Assembly: GCA_031279575.1 (NCBI GenBank)
Contig: JAITIG010000033.1
Coordinates: 1-22,644 of the forward strand
Direction of reading: 5' to 3'
Origin: Bifidobacteriaceae bacterium
GTDB taxonomy: Bacteria; Actinomycetota; Actinomycetes; Actinomycetales; WQXJ01
DNA: 22,644 nt
Under the pieces are notes generated by a model. The model was not told the origin of the DNA, did not search any database, and saw nothing but the letters and a program-made list of their open reading frames with translations. Position numbers and translations under genes: made by a program. Below are positions 1 through 5,661 of this stretch, in pieces. Each line of letters starts with the position of its first letter. The stretch's first letter is position 1.

Positions 1-371
1 GGCAGCACCAGCAGGTTGCCGCCGTAGGCCCGCATCTCGCGCGTCATCTGCCGGGGGATGTCGGTGGCGATGGTGGCCAAAGCGAACAAGGTGGTGGCGC
101 CGATGGCGACGGCGGCCAAAGCGATCGCCACCCGCGAGCGGCGCCGCGTCAAAGAGCGCAGCACCATGCGGGCGAACATGGCCCGCCGGGCCGCCCGCGC
201 GCCGGGCCGCGGCGCAACCGCGCCCGGTGAGGGCTGGGAAGGCTCGGAAGGCTGGGGCGGTCGGGGCGGTCGGGGCGGCTGGGGGGTTTGGGGCGGCTCG
301 GAAGGCTGGGGCGGCTGAGAAGGCCGGGAGGGCCGGGAGGGCTGGGAGGGCTGGGAGGGATGGGACGGCAT
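1..371 (-). CDS. FtsX-like ABC permease of iron cluster (partial, N-terminal part)
   Basis: This is the 5' part of a second MacB/FtsX-type permease; the gene runs off the left edge after about 123 codons. The start at 371 is chosen because an AGGTGA ribosome-binding site, overlapping the TGA stop of the upstream permease, lies 5 nt before the ATG. From there the frame stays open into the conserved part. Residues 2 to about 50 form a proline-rich head built of P-[S/P]-[Q/R/E] triplets. From Met65 it reads as a normal permease N-terminus: FARMVLRSLTRRRSR, a membrane segment, then the extracytoplasmic stretch QMTREMRAYGGNLLVL, which parallels NQELKAYGANIVVQ in the neighbouring permease. An internal start at Met65 (179) would remove the head but has no visible ribosome-binding site. 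Its likely role is to pair with the 377-1735 permease in an ABC complex supporting FTR1/P19 iron uptake. Confidence 0.8.
   Translation of the reverse strand, partial: MPSHPSQPSQPSRPSRPSQPPQPSEPPQTPQPPRPPRPPQPSEPSQPSPGAVAPRPGARAARRAMFARMVLRSLTRRRSRVAIALAAVAIGATTLFALATIATDIPRQMTREMRAYGGNLLVL
254..293 (+). other. Predicted G-quadruplex motif
   Basis: Five runs of four or more guanines lie close together at 254-257, 263-266, 272-275, 281-286 and 290-293. The loops between them are 5, 5, 5 and 3 nt. This fits the canonical four-tetrad quadruplex pattern on the + strand, which is the template strand for the minus-strand permease gene. It is the DNA consequence of the Pro-rich codons (CCN), so structure formation is a prediction only. 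Confidence 0.5.
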
Positions 372-376
372 CGGGC

Positions 377-1735
377 TCACCTGCCGTGCAGGACGTCGGC
401 TGGGCGCAAGCGCAGCAGCATCCGGATCGAGGGCAGCGAACCGCCCAAAACCACCAGCAAAACCAGCACCCCGACCAGCGCCGCCACAATTGGCCTGAGC
501 GCGATCGACGAGTCGAACACCACCTGCCCCACCACCTGGCCGAAGCCCAGCCCCAGCGCGTAGCCGACCACCCCGCCGGCCAGGGCGATCAGCCCCAACT
601 CGGTCAGCACCAGGCGCAGCACCGAGGCGTCCGAGGCCCCCACCGCCTTCAGCAAGCCGATCTGCGGCGCCCGCTCGATCACGCTGGCGGTCACCAAGTT
701 GGCGATCGCCAAGGCGGAGGCCACCAGGCTCAGGGCCGTGACCAGCAGCATCAGGAGGGATGTCTTCTCCAGGATGGAACCGGAGGACTCGGTCACGGCC
801 CGCACCGGCTTGGCCACCGCGCCCGGGATGGCCTCCTCGATCTGATACGCGATCGAGGACACATAAGCCGTGCAATACCAGGTCTCCCACTCGGAGATGG
901 ACAGCGAGTCGGGGTTGCGCGCGGCCTGGCGGGCCAAGTCGTTGTCCGGTGTGGTCAAGGCGCTGACCTCGACCGAATCGACCTGGCCGGCCCGGCCGGC
1001 CAGGCGCTGGGCGGTGGCCAGCGGCACAATCACCGCCTGGTCCTCGTCGCTGGCGGAGGACAAGATGCCCGCCACCCGCAGCACCACCGCCTGGCCGGAC
1101 CCGCCGGAACCGCCGGAACCGCCGGACCCGCCGGAACCGCCGGCCGCGCCAACTGGGGCCAAGCTGAACTCGTCGCCCAACTCCAAGCCGCGCTCGGCCG
1201 CCAACTCGGCGCCCACCATGGCCAGTTCCTCATCGCCATCCGCGATCCAGCCGCCCTCGACCTCCCACCACGAGCGCAGGCTCAAAATGCCGGCCACGGC
1301 GTGCTCCCCGGTCGGCAGGTCCAAATGGTGGGCGAACCACGTCCCAATCACCGGGACCGCGCCGGAGGCGGCCGCGCCGCCCGCGCCGGGCCGCTCGAGA
1401 GCCGCCGCCGTGTTCAAGAAAGGCGAAAAATCAACACTGTTGAAGGCCCAGAAAATAGTCTTGATATTCGGGATATCCGCCTCCGCCAGCGGCGCCCGCC
1501 CGGCTGTGGCCGCCTGGTCGATCTGATACAAATCATCCAACACCGCGGCGCCCTTGCCCTGCACCACAATGTTGGCGCCGTACGCCTTCAATTCCTGGTT
1601 CACTTTGTCGCCGACATCGAACATCACGCCCAGCATGGCGGTGGCCACCGCCGCGCCCAAAGCCGTGGTGGCCCCGATCATCAACCGGCCCACGCGCCCC
1701 CGCGCCAGGGCCCCGCGAACCATCCGGAAAAACAC
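377..1735 (-). CDS. FtsX/MacB-like ABC transporter permease of iron cluster
   Basis: A 452-residue permease. Its N-terminal membrane segment (about residues 18-38) is followed by a large extracytoplasmic domain (about 40-320) and three C-terminal membrane helices (about 325-350, 375-400, 415-435). The FtsX-family signature ERAPQIGLLKAVGAS lies at about 354-368. Within the outer domain, residues 199-214 are a pure Gly-Gly-Ser repeat. The GTG start lies 9 nt after the stop of the DUF2318 gene, and the next permease begins 5 nt after this stop, so the three are translated as a block. By analogy with the FTR1-P19 clusters of Campylobacter and other bacteria, it likely helps move or process iron together with the second permease and an ATPase expected left of the window. 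The family call is secure; the exact transported species is not. Confidence 0.88.
   Translation of the reverse strand: MFFRMVRGALARGRVGRLMIGATTALGAAVATAMLGVMFDVGDKVNQELKAYGANIVVQGKGAAVLDDLYQIDQAATAGRAPLAEADIPNIKTIFWAFNSVDFSPFLNTAAALERPGAGGAAASGAVPVIGTWFAHHLDLPTGEHAVAGILSLRSWWEVEGGWIADGDEELAMVGAELAAERGLELGDEFSLAPVGAAGGSGGSGGSGGSGGSGQAVVLRVAGILSSASDEDQAVIVPLATAQRLAGRAGQVDSVEVSALTTPDNDLARQAARNPDSLSISEWETWYCTAYVSSIAYQIEEAIPGAVAKPVRAVTESSGSILEKTSLLMLLVTALSLVASALAIANLVTASVIERAPQIGLLKAVGASDASVLRLVLTELGLIALAGGVVGYALGLGFGQVVGQVVFDSSIALRPIVAALVGVLVLLVVLGGSLPSIRMLLRLRPADVLHGR
1094..1141 (-). repeat. In-frame GGS triplet repeat in permease
   Basis: Alternating ccggaacc/ccggaccc-type 9-bp units encode about five Gly-Gly-Ser triplets in the extracytoplasmic domain of the permease at 377-1735. 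The array is in frame and looks like a flexible linker. Its simple-repeat nature makes length variation between strains likely. Confidence 0.8.
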
Positions 1736-1744
1736 TCTGACAGC

Positions 1745-3055
1745 CTAAGCGAAGATCGAGGCGGCGGCTTCAAGATCAGCCGTCTGAACCAGCAGGTTGC
1801 CGCCGTCCAAGGTGTACTCCAGGGGGATCGGGTTGCAGCCGCCCTTGAAGCCGATGGTGGCGATGTTCATAATCACGTCGCACAGGCGGCAGACAATTTT
1901 GCCGTCGCGCTCGTAATAGCCGGTGGGGCCGCAGACTTCGCAGGCGTCCAGGCCCACGCCGTAGGCCACGCCGTTCTTCTTGACCACGATGAAGCGGACC
2001 TCGGTGCCGTCCGCCGCGGTGTAGGCGAAGCGGTGCAGGTGGCCGTCCTCGACCAGCTCCAGCGGCACCAGGGCCACCTCCCCGGCCAGCTCGTAGGGCT
2101 CCGGCGGCGACAGCTCCACCTCCCGCTGGTCGATGGCGACCCCAACCGTGACAGCCAAACCGAGCGCCACGTAGGCCCCGGCGCTGGCCAGGCTGTAGCG
2201 CAGGCGGCGGCGCTTGGTGGCCTTGGCCAGGCGCCTCAGCGCGGCGTTGGGGGCCTGGCTGGCGCGGCGCAAGTTCGCCCGCAGCAGGCTCAGCGGGGCA
2301 GCTATGGCGGCCGCGCCGAGCAGGGCCAAGAACAAGGTCTGGTGGTTGATCAGCCAAACCAGCAGTTTGAAGGCCGGCCGGGGCAGCGCCACGACTTGCC
2401 GCGCCGCCAGAATCTGCAGCAGGTTGACCGCCGCCGCCAACCCGGCCACCACCAGCGCCCCGGTCAAAGCCCACCGCGCGACCTCGGGCGGGGCCCCCTG
2501 CGAGGCCCTGACCAGCGTCAACGCTGTCACCGCGACCAGGCAGCCGCTCAGCGCGAAGCCCGCCACGCGCAAGGCGGAGGCGGTTGACCAGACTGGCTCG
2601 CCCGGCACCACAAAGCTTGTGAACTGCAAAAACACCGGCGGCAGGGCCCGCAGCAGAACCAGCCCGGCCACCGCCCCGGCGGCCCAAGACCACCCGGTCC
2701 AAGCCCAGCCCCGCGCCCGGCCGCCCGGCCGGGCCAACCAGGTAAAGGCGGCCAGCGCGGCCAGGGCCGCGATCGCCAGCCCGGCTGTGGCCAGCGAGAT
2801 CTCCTCCCGGCTGGTCAGCAGGGCGGACTCGCGCAAGGCCGCCAGGGCGGCGCCGGCCACCGCGCCGGCGCCGCCCCCCCAAGCCGCGGGCCTCAGGGCG
2901 GCTTGGGAACCGCTGCGCCCGCCGGTCTTGGCGGAGATGAGGCGGGCGTGCCCAGCGGCGGCGATACTCAGCGCCCGGCCTGCCACCACCATCACCGCCA
3001 ACAGCAGCGCGGCGGGCGCGCAACCCTGGATAACGGCTATGAACTGTCCAAGCAC
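1745..3055 (-). CDS. DUF2318 Fe-S-containing membrane protein of iron cluster
   Basis: A 436-residue polytopic membrane protein with about seven hydrophobic segments (roughly 8-32, 62-75, 88-106, 122-136, 163-182, 198-215 and 232-258) and a further helix at 288-308. The C-terminal extracytoplasmic domain carries the DUF2318 metal site: C372-x2-C375, C389-x2-C392, and C407 in the motif FKGGCNPIPLEY. This family occurs in FTR1/P19 iron-transport clusters (the Cj1660 position in Campylobacter) and is thought to handle electrons or iron redox state during uptake. The GTG start at 3055 has a GGAG 9-10 nt upstream. It is separated from the P19 gene by about 260 bp but runs almost directly into the permease downstream. 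The family call is strong because the cysteine pattern is complete; the biochemical role is inferred. Confidence 0.9.
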   Translation of the reverse strand: MLGQFIAVIQGCAPAALLLAVMVVAGRALSIAAAGHARLISAKTGGRSGSQAALRPAAWGGGAGAVAGAALAALRESALLTSREEISLATAGLAIAALAALAAFTWLARPGGRARGWAWTGWSWAAGAVAGLVLLRALPPVFLQFTSFVVPGEPVWSTASALRVAGFALSGCLVAVTALTLVRASQGAPPEVARWALTGALVVAGLAAAVNLLQILAARQVVALPRPAFKLLVWLINHQTLFLALLGAAAIAAPLSLLRANLRRASQAPNAALRRLAKATKRRRLRYSLASAGAYVALGLAVTVGVAIDQREVELSPPEPYELAGEVALVPLELVEDGHLHRFAYTAADGTEVRFIVVKKNGVAYGVGLDACEVCGPTGYYERDGKIVCRLCDVIMNIATIGFKGGCNPIPLEYTLDGGNLLVQTADLEAAASIFA

Positions 3056-3278
3056 TGAATTGACTCCAAAGCAAATGCGACTTCAAATACAAACTGCGGT
3101 GCGGCCGGGCGGCCGGCGCGTCCTACCGCGGGCGGGTGTGTCCCTCACCGGCCCGGGGTGGCTCGCGCCGGCCAACCCGGCTCAAGGAAGCCCCAGGGCG
3201 GCCGGCGGACCTCCGGGCCGCCGGGCCAGTTCCGAGCCAGCCCGGCTCCCGGGGCGGACCGCCGCCCCGCCCTGCCGT

Positions 3279-3307
3279 CGAGGCGGCGATGGTTTGGCGC
3301 CGCCTCG
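3279..3307 (-). terminator. GC-rich hairpin just after the P19 gene
   Basis: A perfect 10-bp inverted repeat (3279-3288 with 3298-3307, 9-nt loop) begins 8 nt past the P19 stop. No T-tract follows on the minus strand, so it may be a partial terminator, a transcript-stabilising 3' end or a processing site rather than a classical intrinsic terminator. The rest of the 260-bp gap to the DUF2318 gene (3056-3278) shows only GC-rich sequence and no convincing promoter or ORF. Confidence 0.4.
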
Positions 3308-3315
3308 CGTCTTAT

Positions 3316-3921
3316 CTACCATTCGCGCGGGACGTAGTCCCAGGTCCACTCCGCCACCAGCGGTTCGGTCCAGAACTTGCCCTCGACCCCGGTCTCCTTG
3401 TCAACGTGGAGCAGGTGGCCGTTTTCCTCCGGGGAGGGGATGGAGAACTTGACCTTGTAGGTGCCCGCCTCCGGCAGCGCGATGTTGGCCCCGTAGTGCG
3501 GCCCGTCCGAGGCGTTCATCTGCATAAACGTGCCCGCGTCAGCCACTGTGCCGTCTTCCCGGGTGATTGAGTACTCGACTGTCAGGTTGGGCACGAAGTC
3601 GCCCACGCCGTAGCCGAGGTCGTTCTCCCCGGCGGCGACATCGGCCTCGAGGTGGAAGTCGCTGTCGGCAGCCGCCAAGCCCATGCCGGCCGGCTCCATA
3701 TCGACGGGCTGGAAGTACACGCCCGAGATTTCCAGCGGCCCGGCCGTGATGGTGTCGCCCAGCGGGAACTCCTCGAAGCCGGCGTCCTCGCCCGGGGCGG
3801 GCGCCGCCCCGTCATCGGTGCTGCCGCCGCCGCCGCTGCCGCAGGCGCCCAGGCCCAAGGCCAGGGCCAGGGCCATGGCCCCGGCCGCGGCGCCGCCAAG
3901 AATTGTCTTGCGATGTGTCAT
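3316..3921 (-). CDS. Tp34/P19-type periplasmic iron-binding lipoprotein (pfam10634 family)
   Basis: A 201-residue protein with a lipoprotein signal peptide: basic MTHRK, a hydrophobic core, then lipobox L-G-A-C with Cys27 as the lipid-anchored residue. A Gly/Ser/Asp linker leads into the Ig-like Iron_transport domain (about 50-201). The expected metal ligands of P19/FetP are visible: H90-x-E92 in the motif FHLE, the Met cluster M133/M135 in FMQMNASDGPHYG with H142, and a histidine in GHLLHVDKETG (H169 or H172). P19 proteins bind copper and iron and work with an FTR1 permease. The ATG overlaps the FTR1 stop as ATGA, and an AGAGGAAA ribosome-binding site lies just upstream, so the two genes are translationally coupled. 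Membrane anchoring by lipid fits a Gram-positive cell without a periplasm. The call is confident; the exact metal is inferred. Confidence 0.92.
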   Translation of the reverse strand: MTHRKTILGGAAAGAMALALALGLGACGSGGGGSTDDGAAPAPGEDAGFEEFPLGDTITAGPLEISGVYFQPVDMEPAGMGLAAADSDFHLEADVAAGENDLGYGVGDFVPNLTVEYSITREDGTVADAGTFMQMNASDGPHYGANIALPEAGTYKVKFSIPSPEENGHLLHVDKETGVEGKFWTEPLVAEWTWDYVPREW

Positions 3922-5453
3922 GGTGTTTCCTCTTGTTTCTTCGGGTTGTCGGGGATTGTCACTGCCACCGAAAGCGCGTCGAGGCGTCCGGGGTTCTGGG
4001 CCGCGGGGCCGGCTGCGGCGTTGGACGATGCCGCAGCGACGCCCACGGCATCGGGCGGGGCCGCGGGGCCTGCTGCGGCGTTGGACGATGCCGCGGGGCC
4101 GGCTGCGGCATCGGGCGGGGCCGCCGCGACGGCTGCGGCATCGGACGGGGCCGGGCTGGCGGGCTTGGCTGCTGGCGCCACCGCGCCGTCCCGGCGGCGC
4201 CGGACGCGGCGCAAGGCGAAAACAGACAGGGCGGCGATGGCGGCCAGGGTGAGCGCCTGGGCGGCCAAGGTCTCTGCCGAGGGGTAGATGCCCAGCAGGT
4301 CGACTGTGGGCACCTGGGCCACCGGCGTGATCGAGACCACGCCGCCCTCCTGGAGCTCCTTGATGCCGGAGCCGGCGAAGCTGAAGGCCAGCACGGCCAA
4401 GATGGTCGAGGTGCCCAAGAAGAAGGGGCGCAGCGGAATGCGGATCGACAGGTAGCGGATCGCCAGGTAGACCCCCACCAGCAGCACCGCGCCAATCCCA
4501 AGCCCCAGCCAGAGCATGTTCTGCGTCGCCTCGACGCGGGCGCGCAGGGCCTGGTAGAGCAAAATGGTCTCGGCGCCCTCGCGGAAAACCGCCAGGAAGG
4601 CCACCAAGGCGAGCGAGAAAACCGAGCCGCGGCTGATCGAGGCGGCCGCCTTGGCCTCGATGTAGCGGGTCCAGGCGCTGGCGTCTGATTTGCCCAGGAT
4701 CCAGTTGGACACCCAGACCAGCATGACGGCCGCGATCAGCACCGTGACGCCTTCGGTGATCTCCTGGTTGGCGCCGCTGAGGGCGGTGATGGCGTTGATG
4801 GCGACGGCCAGGGCGGCGCTGGCCACCAGCGCCAGGATGGCGCCCAGGTAGACAGTCCTGAGGCCTTGGCGGTTGCCGGATTTGATCAGGTAGGCGATGA
4901 TCGCGCCCAGCACAATGATGGCCTCGAAGCCCTCGCGCAGGATCACGATCAACGATTCGCTCAGGGTGCGCCAGGCGCTTTCCTCGGTGCCGTCGAGTTG
5001 CTCGGCTTGGTCGGCCAAGATCGCCTCGAGGGTGTCGATGTGGGCCCGGGCCTGCTCGCTTTGGCCGTTGGACATGGCCTTTTTGATCAGGCCGAACTCG
5101 TACTCGGCCTCGGAGGCGGTCTTGCCCGAGATGTGGGCCATGACCACCTTCTCGAAGCCGAGCTTCTCGTAATAGCTGTAATAGGCCACGTCGACCTGGG
5201 CTTTGGCGCCGGCTGTGTCGCCGGCTTGGTACTGCTCCCAGGCGTCTTCGAGGATGCCGTCCATCTCCTCGACCACGGCGCCCCAGGTCTCGGCGCCGGC
5301 CGAGGCGGCCGGGGCCGCCCCGGGGGCGCCGGCCAAGGCGCAGGCGGGCGCGGCGATACCAAGCAGGGCGGCGGCGCCAAGGAGCAGCGCCAGCAGCGTC
5401 TTGCGAATCGAGTTAGCCTCCCGTGTGGTCGCCCGGTGCCGTTTGGCGGTCAC
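3918..5453 (-). CDS. FTR1-family iron permease (EfeU/FetM-like) with N-terminal extracytoplasmic domain
   Basis: A 511-residue FTR1-type iron channel. A signal peptide (about residues 16-42, core LLALLLGAAALLGIAAPACA) is followed by a helical extracytoplasmic domain (about 50-160) and seven membrane helices between about 165 and 415. Both family REGxE motifs are present, REGFE at 173-177 and REGAE at 291-295; these carry the glutamates that bind iron during transport. After the last helix comes a basic patch (RRVRRRR) and a repetitive Ala/Pro-rich tail (about 424-487). Homologues with this N-terminal domain partner with P19 lipoproteins, as found directly downstream. The GTG at 5453 gives a sensible signal-peptide n-region. 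An ATT at 5408-5406 preceded by GGGAGG is a possible alternative start. The frame stays open far upstream, but that part is antisense to the protease gene. An IdeR-like box lies upstream, so iron repression is expected. Confidence 0.93.
   Translation of the reverse strand: MTAKRHRATTREANSIRKTLLALLLGAAALLGIAAPACALAGAPGAAPAASAGAETWGAVVEEMDGILEDAWEQYQAGDTAGAKAQVDVAYYSYYEKLGFEKVVMAHISGKTASEAEYEFGLIKKAMSNGQSEQARAHIDTLEAILADQAEQLDGTEESAWRTLSESLIVILREGFEAIIVLGAIIAYLIKSGNRQGLRTVYLGAILALVASAALAVAINAITALSGANQEITEGVTVLIAAVMLVWVSNWILGKSDASAWTRYIEAKAAASISRGSVFSLALVAFLAVFREGAETILLYQALRARVEATQNMLWLGLGIGAVLLVGVYLAIRYLSIRIPLRPFFLGTSTILAVLAFSFAGSGIKELQEGGVVSITPVAQVPTVDLLGIYPSAETLAAQALTLAAIAALSVFALRRVRRRRDGAVAPAAKPASPAPSDAAAVAAAPPDAAAGPAASSNAAAGPAAPPDAVGVAAASSNAAAGPAAQNPGRLDALSVAVTIPDNPKKQEETP
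4001..4155 (-). repeat. Imperfect ~60-bp tandem repeats encoding the FTR1 C-terminal tail
   Basis: The 34-bp stretch at 4001-4034 recurs at 4061-4094 with one mismatch, a 60-bp period. Related shorter units (cggcatcgggcggggccgc) occur at about 4046 and 4116. In frame on the minus strand they encode repeats such as SNAAAGPAA and PPDAAAGPAA. This looks like recent in-frame duplication of a disordered tail. Confidence 0.75.
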
Positions 5454-5475
5454 GCGACCTGATCGGCCGCGTGGC

Positions 5476-5494
5476 CCAGGCCAGCCTAACCTAA
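5476..5494 (-). promoter_or_regulatory. DtxR/IdeR-type iron box
   Basis: CCAGGCCAGCCTAACCTAA matches the DtxR/IdeR consensus TTAGGTTAGCCTAACCTAA at 15 of 19 positions, with the right half perfect. It ends 22 nt before the GTG of the FTR1 gene and overlaps the predicted -10, the classical position for repression by iron-loaded regulator. The downstream genes are iron-uptake genes, which independently supports the assignment. Confidence 0.75.
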
Positions 5495-5515
5495 GACTGC
5501 ACCTTTCGGCACCAA
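5488..5515 (-). promoter_or_regulatory. Predicted promoter of the iron operon
   Basis: Read on the minus strand, TTGGTG (5515-5510) and TAGGTT (5493-5488) are separated by 16 nt, giving a plausible -35 and a TAnnnT-type -10. The -10 lies inside the iron box. Transcription would start about 25-30 nt upstream of the GTG start. Assigned by eye only. Confidence 0.45.
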
Positions 5516-5661
5516 TTGGCAACATCGAAGTTTCATATTTGCCTTCCGCCCTCCGCCCGCGGGACGATGGCCGCCGCCCGGCCGCGCCGCTACAGTCGAT
5601 TGGGTGCGGCCCGGGCAGCGGCCGCGCCACATCCCCCGGCCCGGCAAGATCGGTGAGACCA

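Noticed and set aside
1094..1141. Possible CRISPR-like or satellite repeat
   Set aside because: Units are 9 bp with no spacers and are in frame as Gly-Gly-Ser codons, so it is a coding microsatellite.
227..2587. Long 786-codon open frame on the + strand
   Set aside because: It lies antisense to two permease genes and the DUF2318 gene, has biased His/Gln/Arg/Gly composition and no domain. It is a high-GC shadow frame.
1776..3092. Second minus-strand frame overlapping the DUF2318 gene
   Set aside because: It is the same strand in another frame, Gly/Arg/Ala-rich, with no membrane segments. The overlapping frame has the conserved cysteine motif.
5203..5661. Upstream extension of the protease frame to 5203
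   Set aside because: It overlaps the FTR1 gene antisense. The ATG at 5662 has a good ribosome-binding site and begins a signal peptide.
5622..5661. TACAGT near 5592 as a -10 for the protease gene
   Set aside because: No acceptable -35 lies 16-18 nt upstream, so I did not list it as a promoter.
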